NCBI GenBank assembly: GCA_046756245.1
Contig: JBHHVZ010000002.1
Coordinates: forward strand, 1-64,000
DNA: 64,000 nt
Source of the DNA: G021776435 sp046756245
GTDB taxonomy: Bacteria; Pseudomonadota; Alphaproteobacteria; Caulobacterales; Parvularculaceae
Direction of reading: 5' to 3'
Shown here: positions 1-9,414 of the stretch, in pieces
Layout: every line of letters begins with the position of its first letter
How positions within the stretch are numbered: the stretch's first letter is position 1
Notes under the pieces: generated by a model
What the model was told of the DNA's origin: nothing
Databases searched by the model: none
The model's input: only the letters and a program-made list of their open reading frames with translations
Made by a program: the position numbers and the translations under genes

Positions 1-1853
1 GAAATATACGCCCACTCTTCTGCTTTGTCCGGGTCGCCGTATTCGCCCATCCACGACGCGCCGGCGAGCAGCTTGTTGTAGCGCTTCATGTCGAAAAGCG
101 GCGCGCCGATATCGATGGCGGCGTAAAGATCGGGCCGCTGGGTCAGCATCGCGCCCATCAACAATCCGCCGTTCGATCGGCCGATGATTCCAAGTTTCTC
201 CCGGCTCGTGACGCCCGTGCCGATGAGGTCTTCCGAAATCGCGATAAAGTCGTCATAGGCGCGCTGCCGGTTTTCCCTGAGCGCCGCCTCGTGCCAGGCG
301 GGTCCATATTCCGAACCGCCTCGAATGTTCGACAGGACGAGCACGCCGCCGCGCGCAACCCACAATTTTCCGGCGAGCCCGCCGTGCTGCGGCCGGGCCG
401 GGTCGGCGTAATAAAGCGGCAGGATCGGGATCAGGAATCCGCCATAGCCGTACTGGACGGTCGGCGCGCCGCCCGCCGCCAGAACATCTTCTCGCGCCAT
501 GACGAAATAGGGAATCCCGGTTCCGTCTTTCGAGATTGCAAACCGCTGCTCGACAACGATGTTCGAGGCGTCGAAGAAAGGCGGCGTTTCGGCGATCTTG
601 CGAACTCCGTTCCTTGTCGTGACGTAATAAAGGGAATCAGGCTCGGTCAGGCTTTCGAATGAAAGCATGGCGTCGTCGGTTCCCCCGCCCGCCGAAACAA
701 TCGCGACGACGCCGTTTTCAGGAAGCCCGATTTCCTTCGATTTCCATTCGCCCTTGCGCGTGCGCGAAAACCGCGCCGCCTTGCCCGAAACATTTTCGAG
801 ATACTGAACGATGATGTTCGACTCGCCGATTTCGACGTCCTCGATCGACTGGCTTGCACCGGCTTCGAAGACAAGCTCGGCGCCGCCATCGCTTAGGTCG
901 AAAGCGACGAGCGCCCCTTGCTTGTAAGTTCCGCCCCAATAATCCCAGGGCTCGCGCAACAGAAAAATCGCGCGCCCGTCAAGCACGCCCTGGAAATCCG
1001 CGTTCAACGGAACGGGAATTTGGCGAAGTTCGCCGGCGGCCCTTGCGTAATAATATTCCGTTTCGAAAAACGTCACCGCGCGTTGGACGAAGATATGCGT
1101 CGTATCGTCCTCGATCTCGACGCGCCCGCCGACGACGACATCGTCTGTCTCCCCTATGTAATAGGGCTTCGCATCGTCGAGCGCTTCGCCGCGCGCCCAC
1201 AATCTGAGCTCGCGCGCATAGCCGGATGACGTCAGCGACCCTTCGCCCCAGTCCGTGCCGATCAGCAAAGTGTCTTCGTCGACCCATGAAAGGCCGGATT
1301 TGGCTTCTGGAACAACAAAGCCGTCGTCCACAAAGGTTTTCCGCGAAACGTCAAATTCTCGCCAGACCGAGGCGTCCTTGCCGCCATGGGAAACCTCGAT
1401 CATACAGTGAACATATTCGGGCGATAAACAGATAACGCCGCCGAAAACCCAGTTTTCGCCCTCGTCTTCAGCCAGCCTGTCGACGTCAATGAGCGTTTCC
1501 CATTCGGGTTCGCCGGAGCGGTAGCTTTTCACGCTCGCGCGCCGCCACAGGCCCCGCACATGGGTCTCGTCCTGCCAAAAATTATAGACATGGCCGGCGT
1601 GAATGGCACCGTAGGGAATGCGCGCTTCGGATGTGAGAATGCCGAGCGCTTCCTGCTCGAGGATTTCAAAACGGGGATCGCCTTCAAGTTCTGCAAGCGA
1701 GCGGGCGTTTTGCGCACGCACCCAGTCGAGCGCTCTTTCGCCCTCGATTTCTTCCAGCCACAGATAAGGGTCTTCGTCGTCTGCGGCGACGGATTGACTT
1801 GCGGCGAGAAAGCCGGCGACCGCGATGAACGCGGCGGCGATCGTCTTCAGCAT
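1..1853 (-). CDS. Prolyl oligopeptidase (S9A), exported, C-terminus cut by window edge
   Basis: This reading frame starts at an ATG at 1853 and stays open to base 1, giving about 617 residues with the C-terminus outside the window. The N-terminus is a typical signal peptide ending near SVAA, followed by the S9A hallmark DPYLWLEE. The beta-propeller region is complete, and the hydrolase domain is visible up to the nucleophile motif GRSNGG (around 165-185 on the plus strand). The catalytic Asp and His lie beyond the edge. Family members cleave after proline in short peptides; an export signal suggests periplasmic peptide turnover. It lies 20 bp downstream of a full-length paralog on the same strand, with near-identical stretches (EDPYLWLEE, RALDWVRAQNARS), so the pair is a tandem duplication and probably co-transcribed. 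Family assignment is firm; the physiological substrate is unknown. Confidence 0.93.
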   Translation of the reverse strand, partial: MLKTIAAAFIAVAGFLAASQSVAADDEDPYLWLEEIEGERALDWVRAQNARSLAELEGDPRFEILEQEALGILTSEARIPYGAIHAGHVYNFWQDETHVRGLWRRASVKSYRSGEPEWETLIDVDRLAEDEGENWVFGGVICLSPEYVHCMIEVSHGGKDASVWREFDVSRKTFVDDGFVVPEAKSGLSWVDEDTLLIGTDWGEGSLTSSGYARELRLWARGEALDDAKPYYIGETDDVVVGGRVEIEDDTTHIFVQRAVTFFETEYYYARAAGELRQIPVPLNADFQGVLDGRAIFLLREPWDYWGGTYKQGALVAFDLSDGGAELVFEAGASQSIEDVEIGESNIIVQYLENVSGKAARFSRTRKGEWKSKEIGLPENGVVAIVSAGGGTDDAMLSFESLTEPDSLYYVTTRNGVRKIAETPPFFDASNIVVEQRFAISKDGTGIPYFVMAREDVLAAGGAPTVQYGYGGFLIPILPLYYADPARPQHGGLAGKLWVARGGVLVLSNIRGGSEYGPAWHEAALRENRQRAYDDFIAISEDLIGTGVTSREKLGIIGRSNGGLLMGAMLTQRPDLYAAIDIGAPLFDMKRYNKLLAGASWMGEYGDPDKAEEWAYI

Positions 1854-1872
1854 GGGGCGTTCCTCCGACTGA

Positions 1873-3960
1873 TTATTCTTCTACGCCGTCCACTAACTGG
1901 CGGGAGAAATAGACGTACTGCAGGGCGACGCGATAGGCCGCCTGGTTGCGATTGGCCGCCGCGCCGTGCCCGCCCTCGATATTTTCATAATAGAGGAAGG
2001 GGTGGCCGAAGGCCTTCATTTTCGCGGCCATCTTTCGCGCATGACCGGGATGAACGCGATCATCTTTTGTAGATGTGAAAAAGAACGGGCGTGGATAATC
2101 GCCGTCTTCCTCCAAGTTCTGATAGGGCGAGAATTTCTCGATATAGACCCGCTCTTCAGGGTTGTCCGGATCGCCGTATTCGCCGACCCAGCTTGCGCCT
2201 GCTAGAAGCTTGTCGTAGCGCAACATGTCGAGAAGCGGCACGCCGATCGCCAGCGCCTTGTAGAGATCGGGGCGCTGGGTGAGCGCGACGCCCATCAGAA
2301 GCCCGCCATTCGAGCCGCCTATCGCGCCGAGTTTTTCAGAATTTGTGATTCCGCGCGCGATGAGATCTTCCGACACGGCGAAGAAATCGTCATAGGCGCG
2401 TTGCCGGTTTTCTTTGAGCGCGGCCTGATGCCAGGCGGGGCCGAACTCGCCGCCGCCCCTTATATTGGCGATGACGTAAACCCCGTCATTTTCATACCAG
2501 AGCTTGCCGACGGTTCCCGAATAGGACGGCAGGACGGGGATTTCGAACCCGCCATAGCCATACTGGATGACCGGCGCGTTTCCCTGTTCCAGCACCGCCT
2601 CGCGGCCGATGACGAAGTAGGGAACTTTGGTTCCGTCTTTGGACGTAGCTTCGAACTGCCGCATGACGACGCCAGTCGCATCGAAAAACGCCGGCGACTG
2701 CTTGACCGACTGACGCGCGCCCTTCCCGGAAATGTAATAAAGCGTCGACGGTTCGACCGGGCTGTCGAAATAAAGGAAGAAATCGTCCCCATACGCATTG
2801 ACGCTTCCGAGCGACACCTTCCCCTCGCCGGGTAAATCAACGTCGCTTGCGCGCCATTTCCCGCGGCGGCGTTCGATCTTTTTCACCTTGCCGACAATGT
2901 TGTCTAGAATGCCGACGAGGAGCGCGTTCTCCGGCGCGGCGATTCCTCGAACCGCCTGGCGTTCGGTAGGAGAGAAGATAAGCTCGGCTTTATCTGCCGC
3001 GGGGTTGAACGCGACGATGTCGCCGGACTTGAAGCTCTTGCGGCCGTGCGTCCAGTCCTGCTGCAGGGAGGCGATGACGAACCCGTCAAGCACGCCCTGG
3101 ATTTCCGATTTCAGCGGGAACGGCAGCTTCTGAAACGCGCCGTCGTCGTCCATCAGGAAATGTTCGGACTCGAAAAAAGTCACGGCGCGGGTGACGAACA
3201 CATAATCCTTCCCGTCGCGCACGATCGTATAAGGAAACACGCCGACATCGGTCTCTTCGCCTTCGAATACTGCTGGCGCGTCGGCGATGTCCTGGCTGCG
3301 CGCCCAGCGCTTTGTCATGCGCGGATAGCCGGACTCCGTTATGGTTCCTTCGCCGAAATCAACGCCGACGAGCAGCGTGTCGGCGTCGAGCCAGGCGGTT
3401 GTTCCTTTCGACTCGGCCAGGATGAATCCGCCGTCGACGAAAGCGCGTTTGCCGACCACGAACTCGCGGCGCACTACTGCGTCTGATCCGCCGCGCGACA
3501 GGTTCACAATGCAGCGGTCATATTCCGGCGCAAGGCAGCTCGCGCCCTTATAAACCCAGTTTTCGTCTTCCGCTTCGGCGAGGGCGTCGAAGTCGAGAAT
3601 GGTCTCCCACGCCGGATCGCCAGCGAGATAACTCTCAAGACTCGCCTCGCGCCATATGCCGCGCACATGCTCGGCGTCCTGCCAGAAATTGCGAACCGTC
3701 TCGCCGACGAGCGACGGATCGGCGATCCTGTCTTCGGCGTTGTAGATCGACAGCGCCGCTTGGTGAAACGATTCAAACCGCGCATCGCCTTCGAGTTCAT
3801 CGAGCGAACGCGCGTTCTGCGCCCGCACCCAGTCGAGCGCTTCTTCGTCCTCGATTTCTTCCAGCCACAGATACGGATCTTCCTGCGCCTGTGCGCCGGC
3901 GGCGATGAACGCGACTCCCGCAGCGGCTTTGGCCATTATCTTCCAGGTCCTTTGAAGCAT
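1873..3960 (-). CDS. Prolyl oligopeptidase (S9A), exported
   Basis: This is a 695-residue serine peptidase of the S9A family, the usual length for the group plus a signal peptide. Residues 1-25 form a signal sequence ending GAQA. EDPYLWLEE follows, then the seven-bladed propeller, then the alpha/beta hydrolase domain. The triad is visible: Ser about 550 in GGSNGG, Asp about 634 in KDDRVHPGH, and His about 665 in EGGHG. The chosen start has GGGGAG upstream; an internal Met at residue 9 is an alternative. It is the promoter-proximal member of a tandem paralog pair (the next gene starts 20 bp downstream). The likely role is periplasmic degradation of proline-containing oligopeptides. Substrate differences between the two copies cannot be read from sequence. 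Confidence 0.95.
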   Translation of the reverse strand: MLQRTWKIMAKAAAGVAFIAAGAQAQEDPYLWLEEIEDEEALDWVRAQNARSLDELEGDARFESFHQAALSIYNAEDRIADPSLVGETVRNFWQDAEHVRGIWREASLESYLAGDPAWETILDFDALAEAEDENWVYKGASCLAPEYDRCIVNLSRGGSDAVVRREFVVGKRAFVDGGFILAESKGTTAWLDADTLLVGVDFGEGTITESGYPRMTKRWARSQDIADAPAVFEGEETDVGVFPYTIVRDGKDYVFVTRAVTFFESEHFLMDDDGAFQKLPFPLKSEIQGVLDGFVIASLQQDWTHGRKSFKSGDIVAFNPAADKAELIFSPTERQAVRGIAAPENALLVGILDNIVGKVKKIERRRGKWRASDVDLPGEGKVSLGSVNAYGDDFFLYFDSPVEPSTLYYISGKGARQSVKQSPAFFDATGVVMRQFEATSKDGTKVPYFVIGREAVLEQGNAPVIQYGYGGFEIPVLPSYSGTVGKLWYENDGVYVIANIRGGGEFGPAWHQAALKENRQRAYDDFFAVSEDLIARGITNSEKLGAIGGSNGGLLMGVALTQRPDLYKALAIGVPLLDMLRYDKLLAGASWVGEYGDPDNPEERVYIEKFSPYQNLEEDGDYPRPFFFTSTKDDRVHPGHARKMAAKMKAFGHPFLYYENIEGGHGAAANRNQAAYRVALQYVYFSRQLVDGVEE

Positions 3961-4170
3961 GAGGCTCCCCTCGTTCGCGCCAGCAACATCTCACCCCCGC
4001 TTAACCATACAAAGACCGGCTGTAACTGCAATGTCCGGATTCGCCGGCGCGATTTTTGTGAAGATCAATCTAAAAATTTACCAGCCCGATTAGCAAAGAC
4101 TTGAGCGTCGCCGCCTAGCGTAAATTCGTTGCCTCCAAAGCCACATGGCTCGCTTACGAGACGTTCAAGA

Positions 4171-4755
4171 ATGGCAAAGCACGACGAATTCCGCCGGTAC
4201 AGGCGCATCACGATCGATCTGCCGGCGAGAATCGTCGTCAATGGAATCGACGAATATAAAGGCCGGCTTCTAAACATATCGCCGGGCGACATGGCCATTA
4301 TGGTCGACGCCGCGGTTGCAGTCGGCGACACCGTCGTCATTCATGTCAACGGCCTTGACGTAATCGAAGGGCGCGTCGTGCGGATCTTTCCGGACGGATT
4401 CGCGATTTCCTTTCTATTGTCGCGGCGGCGGCGCGCGCAGCTCACAGAACAACTGGCGATGCGCGCTAACCCGGCGTTCGCCGAAGGGCTGGCGGACAGG
4501 CGCGGAACGCCGCGTCACGCCGCCGGCGATCAGCGCACAGTTTGCAGATTGGCGGATGGGACCTCGCTGTTCGTGAGGGTGATCGATATGTCCGTCGACG
4601 GCGTTTCGGTAGACGCGCCACGCAAACCGCCGGTCGGATCAATCATTCACGTAGGGCGCAGGCGCGGCGTCATTGTTCGCCACACGCCGCGCGGTTTCGT
4701 CGTCGTCTATGAGCCCGCAGCTGCGCCGCCGCAATCGAACCTGCGCGCCGTTTAA
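4171..4755 (+). CDS. Tandem PilZ-domain protein
   Basis: This 194-residue protein has two PilZ-like repeats. The first starts RRYRR (matching RxxxR) with a degenerate NISPGD. The second has RGTPR and the intact D-x-S-x-x-G motif DMSVDG (about residue 150). PilZ domains bind cyclic-di-GMP and usually control motility, polysaccharide or biofilm functions; the second domain looks competent to bind and the first may be structural. An upstream TTG at 4129 would add 14 residues, but the ATG at 4171 fits the domain start. The stop overlaps the convergent lipoprotein gene by 4 bp. There are no membrane segments, so it is presumably cytoplasmic. Confidence 0.85.
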   Translation: MAKHDEFRRYRRITIDLPARIVVNGIDEYKGRLLNISPGDMAIMVDAAVAVGDTVVIHVNGLDVIEGRVVRIFPDGFAISFLLSRRRRAQLTEQLAMRANPAFAEGLADRRGTPRHAAGDQRTVCRLADGTSLFVRVIDMSVDGVSVDAPRKPPVGSIIHVGRRRGVIVRHTPRGFVVVYEPAAAPPQSNLRAV

Positions 4756-5315
4756 TAGCCTGAACCGCCTTCCTGGCCGCTCAGAACAAGCGGGCGAAGA
4801 TTGTCCATCACTTCGCGCGCGTTAAACGCCTGCGCATTGTCGTCGGGTTTTTCACCCTTGTGCATGGTGACGAAGGCGATTGCGGAATAGCGGGTTATTT
4901 CCCTCGTATACGAGTCATACGGATAACCCCAGCCGAAGCCATAGGCGTAATACGGAAAGGAATGGAATCCGTGATGGCCGTGATGTCCGAAGCCGTAATG
5001 GCCGTAAAAGGCCGGATAATAGCTTGACGAGGAATAGGACTTCTTCGCCTCCGTGTCGCCTTCGACGACGACGAAATAATCATAACCCTTTTGCACCGTC
5101 AGCTCGGCGGCGCGAAACAGAAGATAATTCTCAACCGTTTCGCGCGTCGTCACCGAATTGCCGCGAAATGTGATGCGATATCGATTTTGCTCGATGCGCT
5201 GCTCGGAAAAACCGTAGCCCCTGCCGCCGCTGGCGGGGCCGTATGGGGTCGATGTGGCGCAGCTGGCGACGGCCGCTGCGGCGATGATAGAAAGGGCGAA
5301 AGCGCGGATCATCAT
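4752..5315 (-). CDS. CC0125/CC1285-type lipoprotein
   Basis: This is a 187-residue lipoprotein with a signal peptide and lipobox VASC (Cys at about residue 19). The mature part starts STPYGPASGGRGYGFSEQR, which resembles the alphaproteobacterial CC0125/CC1285 lipoprotein family. It continues with an ENYLLFRAAELT motif and a Tyr/His/Gly-rich stretch (about residues 95-135). The family has no established function. The Asp at +2 inner-membrane retention signal is absent (Ser follows Cys), so outer-membrane sorting is likely. Two ATGs are adjacent at the start; the second has the better distance from GGGAG. It is convergent with the PilZ gene. Confidence 0.8.
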   Translation of the reverse strand: MMIRAFALSIIAAAAVASCATSTPYGPASGGRGYGFSEQRIEQNRYRITFRGNSVTTRETVENYLLFRAAELTVQKGYDYFVVVEGDTEAKKSYSSSSYYPAFYGHYGFGHHGHHGFHSFPYYAYGFGWGYPYDSYTREITRYSAIAFVTMHKGEKPDDNAQAFNAREVMDNLRPLVLSGQEGGSGY

Positions 5316-5456
5316 AATCTCCCGTTGCGTTCCATCGCGGCGGGCAGCGGTTCAACCGCATGCACGCCAGCCCCCAGCCAGGGATTTTACCCCTTTGGGC
5401 TTCGATTTGGAAGCCGGCGGCGCACGTCAAATATGCGAGAGCGGGAGCGCCGGGAA

Positions 5457-6896
5457 TTAGCCTCCGGCTTTTTGTGTAGCGGCTTTCAGCGTCGATGCGG
5501 CCGCCAACTCGACGCCTGAATTCGCCGGCAGCGACTTGATGTGAATGTCGCGCTGCGGGAACGGAATTTCGACGCCCGCCTCATGCAGTTCGTCCCAGAT
5601 CGCGAGCAGGACATTGCTTCTGACGTTTGAAATCCCGTTCGCCGGATCATTGATCCAGAATCGGAGGTCGAAATTCACCGAGCTGTCGCCGAACTCCATC
5701 AAGTTGCATTGGGGCTTCGGGGAATTGAGAACCCGATCGATTGTGAGCGCCGTCTCTTCGCAAATCTTCTTCACAGAAGCCAGGTCGCGCGTGTTGTAGG
5801 AAACGCCGACGCCGGCGTGAAGCCGCACGATCCTGTCGGCGTAAGACCAGTTCACGACGCCGCCTTCGATGAACTTGTCATTCGGGATCAGATGTTCGGT
5901 GCCGTCGCGGGTTCGAATCGAGACATATCGCGCATTCATCTGCGTGACCCAACCGAACGTATCTTCCACCTCGACAACATCGCCGGGCTTGATCGACTTG
6001 TCCGCGATCAGCGTGAAGCCGGCGACGAAATTCGATATTGTCCGTTGCAGACCGAGGCCGACGCCAAGCCCCAAAGCGCCGCCGAAAATCGTCAATGTCG
6101 CAAGATTGAACCCGACGAGCTGCAGCGCGATCAGGAGCGCGATGACCGGCGCGAGAATGTCGAGAACCTTTTCCAAGAGCGCCTTGAGCGACGGCGTCAG
6201 CTCGTCGACCGCTTTGATGCGTCCTTTCAGAAACCGGTTCGCCAGATTGGCGAGCCAGAATAGGCCGACGAAGACGACCACTGCGCGCACGATATCGAGC
6301 GCCGAGATGTCCGCTGAAACGCCCCGTTCGTCCGTCGAGAGCGGTATCGAAAACGCGTCAAGCTGGCGGACGACGTCGTCGAGAACGCCGAAGGCGTCGA
6401 GGGCGGCGAGCGGCCATGCGATGTAAAACGCTACGCGCGACCACAGCGGCGACCGGATAACCAGCGTCACAAGGCGAATAACGATCCACGCCGTCAGCAG
6501 ACTGACGGCGGCTTCGACCAGGGCGCTCGGCTGACCGACCGATCCGCAGGCGATTACAGCGACCTGCAGAATGATATAGAGCGCGATCGGCGTGGCGATG
6601 TGCGCAAACGCCTGGGCGCCTCGACGCAGAAAGCCGTAAGGCGCGCGCGGCGCGACCTGGCTCGAGATAAAGCGCTTGAGTTGCGGGCCGAACAGGGTCG
6701 CAGGAACCAGCGCCGCAATCAGAATCGCGCCCTGCAGCGCGGTGTCGAACGTCATGAGATGCTCGCCCGCCCAGGCGAGGAGTTTTTCACCGCTTGTGCG
6801 CAGTTCGTCCGTTCCGATCAGCGCATCCAGCACGGAGTCATCCTCGCCAATGGGCGGCTGGTCCGGCGACTGAACGGGCGTGGCATTTTCTTGCAT
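5457..6896 (-). CDS. Mechanosensitive ion channel, MscS family
   Basis: This is a 479-residue inner-membrane protein with several N-terminal hydrophobic helices, followed by the MscS pore helix and beta domain. The pore region reads GGALGLGVGLGLQRTISNFVAG, and the conserved beta-domain stretch GDVVEVEDTFGWV is followed by RTRDGTEHLIPNDKFI. The soluble C-terminal domain is present. MscS proteins open on membrane tension to release solutes during osmotic downshift. The ATG at 6896 (MQENAT) is preferred over an in-frame upstream start because the extra 12 residues are not family-like. It is transcribed alone on the minus strand. Confidence 0.92.
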   Translation of the reverse strand: MQENATPVQSPDQPPIGEDDSVLDALIGTDELRTSGEKLLAWAGEHLMTFDTALQGAILIAALVPATLFGPQLKRFISSQVAPRAPYGFLRRGAQAFAHIATPIALYIILQVAVIACGSVGQPSALVEAAVSLLTAWIVIRLVTLVIRSPLWSRVAFYIAWPLAALDAFGVLDDVVRQLDAFSIPLSTDERGVSADISALDIVRAVVVFVGLFWLANLANRFLKGRIKAVDELTPSLKALLEKVLDILAPVIALLIALQLVGFNLATLTIFGGALGLGVGLGLQRTISNFVAGFTLIADKSIKPGDVVEVEDTFGWVTQMNARYVSIRTRDGTEHLIPNDKFIEGGVVNWSYADRIVRLHAGVGVSYNTRDLASVKKICEETALTIDRVLNSPKPQCNLMEFGDSSVNFDLRFWINDPANGISNVRSNVLLAIWDELHEAGVEIPFPQRDIHIKSLPANSGVELAAASTLKAATQKAGG

Positions 6897-7053
6897 TACG
6901 GCGAATCGAAAACGGCCACGCGGTTCTACCATGCGCCGCCACGTCTGGGAAACACGCGGCGCGTCATTTTATCGACTCATGGTGCACGGAAGAAAAACCA
7001 GTCGCGTTCGCCGCCGAGAGTTTTTGAAAAGCCGTCCCCCGGGCTGGAGCGGC

Positions 7054-7308
7054 CTATTTCTTCGCGTCTTTTACGTCGTCCTTGTAGGGAAGGCTTGCAA
7101 GATGCAGAAGAAGGAATGAGGCTGCGCTCAACAGCGCCACGGCGGCCAAGCCGCCGCCATTCTCACCGAGCCAGTTCGAAACGGCGCAAATCGCCGCAAT
7201 CAAAAGATATGGCGCAATCGGCGGGTCTTCATGCCGAAACCGCACAAGAAACAGCCCCGCAGCCGCGACAAACAATGAAACCGCAAGGAGATCGAAAACG
7301 GAAGTCAT
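7054..7308 (-). CDS. Small inner-membrane protein, unknown
   Basis: This 84-residue hydrophobic protein has a strong ribosome binding site (AGGAGG, 5 bp before the ATG at 7308), which rules out a much longer upstream extension of the frame. It has about three membrane segments: residues 3-20, 30-45 and 52-68. The C-terminus is charged (KDDVKDAKK) and probably cytoplasmic. I do not recognise a family. It lies between the MscS gene and an M28 peptidase gene, all on the minus strand, with a terminator-like hairpin just upstream, so it is likely a separate transcription unit. Confidence 0.65.
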   Translation of the reverse strand: MTSVFDLLAVSLFVAAAGLFLVRFRHEDPPIAPYLLIAAICAVSNWLGENGGGLAAVALLSAASFLLLHLASLPYKDDVKDAKK

Positions 7309-7453
7309 CGCGCCCTCCTGTTCCGACCATAATTTGCGGAAACTGATTAATCCTCCCTTAGGCGATATGGTTAATGGGTTATGACGCCTCGGGAAAATTG
7401 TAGAGGGTTCGGGCGCGGCTTGCCGCAAAAGCGGCTCTGGCTCAGTGAAATGT

Positions 7454-7491
7454 AAAAGACCGGGCGGATCGCATGCTCCGGCCCGGCCTTT
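7454..7491 (-). terminator. Rho-independent terminator of the M28 peptidase gene
   Basis: Read on the minus strand, this is a GC-rich hairpin (AAAGGCCGGGC paired with GCCCGGTCTTTT) ending in a short T-run, about 40 bp downstream of the peptidase stop codon. Confidence 0.55.
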
Positions 7492-7532
7492 CAAAATCTT
7501 CGTTAAAATCTGGCCCCCTAGGGGTCCAAACT

Positions 7533-9245
7533 CTATTCCTCCAACCGTTGCGCGTCGCGAAGCGCGCGAAATTCGTTGCCTTCGCGCCAGTTCGGCCAAG
7601 CGTCGGAATAGGCCATCGATTCTCCTACCTCATAAAGAATCCTTGTCGTTTCCGTCATGCCTGTAAGATCCCAGCTTTCGTCATATTCGTCGGCCGGGCT
7701 GTGATAGCGGTTCGCCACATAATCTTCGCTGAAAGCGCGGCCGGCTTCTTCGCCGCCGTTCCGGAGATCGATGCCGCTGTCTGCATAGAGCATCGGCACG
7801 CCCTTTTTCGCCAGCGAAATATGATCGGAGCGATAGAAATAGCCCTTTTCCGGTTCGGCGTCGGGACGAAGATAGCGGCCGTGACGCATCGCGGCCTCAT
7901 TCAAGAGGTCCTCAAGCTCGGACGCGCCGTAGCCGATCACGATCAGATCCTTGGCCGGCGGCGACGGCAAAACGGCGTCGATATTCACGCCGCCGACAAT
8001 GTTTTTCAGGGGAACGAGCGGCTCCTCGCCGAAATAGGCCGATCCGAGAAGCCCTGATTCTTCGGCCGTGACGGCGAGTAAAAGGATCGACCGCCTGGGA
8101 CGCTCCGCATTGGTCGCAAAGCGCTCGGCGATTTCGAGAATGGCGGCGACGCCGGTGGCGTTGTCCACCGCGCCGTTGAAAATTTTGTCGTCGCCTTCCT
8201 GATCTGGATTAAGGCCGAGATGATCCCAGTGACCCATATAGAGAACATATTCGTCGGGCGCTTCGGAACCGCGCAAGACGCCGACGACGTTGGCGTCTTC
8301 GCTGCGCCGGACGCCGTTTGAAAGTTTCGCCGAAGCCGTCAGCCCGTCCATCGCGACCGCCTCAAAACCGGGCGCCTTCGCCGCGTCCTGAAGCGCGTCG
8401 AGATCGAGCCCTGCGGCGTCGAACAGCGCATGCGCGGCGTCATTGGACAGCCACCCTTCCGCCTTGACGCGGCCGGCGCCGCCGTCAGCACGATCAAGAT
8501 CGATTTGCGGACCAGACCAGCTCCCCTCGACAACGCCCCAGCCGTAAGCGGCGGGCGCAGTGTCGTGAATAATAAGCGCGGCGGCTGCGCCCTGACGGGC
8601 GGCCTCTTCATATTTGTAGGTCCAGCGCCCGTAATAGGTCATGGCGTTGCCGTTGAAAAGCTCCGGATTCTGGGTTGCAAAACCCGGATCGTTGACAAGC
8701 ATCACGACGGTCTTGCCCTTGACGTCGACGCTTTCGTAATCGTTCCAGTCATATTCCGGCGCCACAACGCCGTAACCGACGAACACCATGTCGCTCGCGT
8801 CAAACGAAACCTCTTCCTCGACCCTTTTCGTCCAGTAGACGATGTCTTTTTTGTATTCGAGATCGCGCGTATCGCCACCGCCCTCGACGCGAAAATAGGA
8901 TGTATCCGGATCAAGCGTGGTTTCGACCAGCGGCACGCTCTGAAAATAACTGTCGCCGATCGGCTCAAGACCCAGCTTCTTATACTCTTCGGCGATATAA
9001 TTTCGCGCCTTTTCCCCGCCGGGCGTCGCCGGCGCGCGGCCTTCGAACTCATCCGAAGCGAGGATCTCGATATGGCGGGCCAAATCGGCTCCGGTTATTT
9101 CCGGCGTTGACACCATTTCGGATTCCGTCTCGGCCTCCGCCTCAACCGCTGTGGTTTCTTCCGGCGGCGGGACGGATTCTTCGCCGCCGCACCCGAAAAG
9201 CAGAAATACGGCCGACAGCGCCGTGGTCCATCGCAGTGAATTCAT
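7533..9245 (-). CDS. M28-family zinc aminopeptidase lipoprotein
   Basis: This is a 570-residue exported peptidase. The start at 9245 follows GGGAGG and gives a lipoprotein signal with lipobox LFGC, then an acidic linker of about 40 residues (EEETTAVEAEAETESE). A PA-like insert sits near residues 130-300. The M28 catalytic core has the zinc ligands in MGHWDHLG, NGAVDNATGVA and AVTAEESGLLGSAYF, plus a late RSDHI. Members remove N-terminal amino acids from peptides, here probably in the periplasm or at the outer membrane. It is divergent from pckA, whose promoter must lie in the shared 169-bp gap. Confidence 0.93.
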   Translation of the reverse strand: MNSLRWTTALSAVFLLFGCGGEESVPPPEETTAVEAEAETESEMVSTPEITGADLARHIEILASDEFEGRAPATPGGEKARNYIAEEYKKLGLEPIGDSYFQSVPLVETTLDPDTSYFRVEGGGDTRDLEYKKDIVYWTKRVEEEVSFDASDMVFVGYGVVAPEYDWNDYESVDVKGKTVVMLVNDPGFATQNPELFNGNAMTYYGRWTYKYEEAARQGAAAALIIHDTAPAAYGWGVVEGSWSGPQIDLDRADGGAGRVKAEGWLSNDAAHALFDAAGLDLDALQDAAKAPGFEAVAMDGLTASAKLSNGVRRSEDANVVGVLRGSEAPDEYVLYMGHWDHLGLNPDQEGDDKIFNGAVDNATGVAAILEIAERFATNAERPRRSILLLAVTAEESGLLGSAYFGEEPLVPLKNIVGGVNIDAVLPSPPAKDLIVIGYGASELEDLLNEAAMRHGRYLRPDAEPEKGYFYRSDHISLAKKGVPMLYADSGIDLRNGGEEAGRAFSEDYVANRYHSPADEYDESWDLTGMTETTRILYEVGESMAYSDAWPNWREGNEFRALRDAQRLEE

Positions 9246-9414
9246 ACCGGGCCTCCCGAATTTGACGCTGAGGGTGTCGCATAGCAGACCCCGGCGCACA
9301 AGCGCCTGTTCCGACGCCGGCGGCCCGGGCTCGCCCTGGCGGAGAAATTGGACTATGACCGGGTTGCGGCCAAGCGAACGGAAAGATTTGCGACAGGTCG
9401 CCGGGAGGAAACAG

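Noticed and set aside
9246..9414. Upstream extension of pckA and of the M28 peptidase across their shared gap
   Set aside because: Both genes have good ribosome binding sites at internal starts that match family N-termini; the open frames through the gap are accidental.
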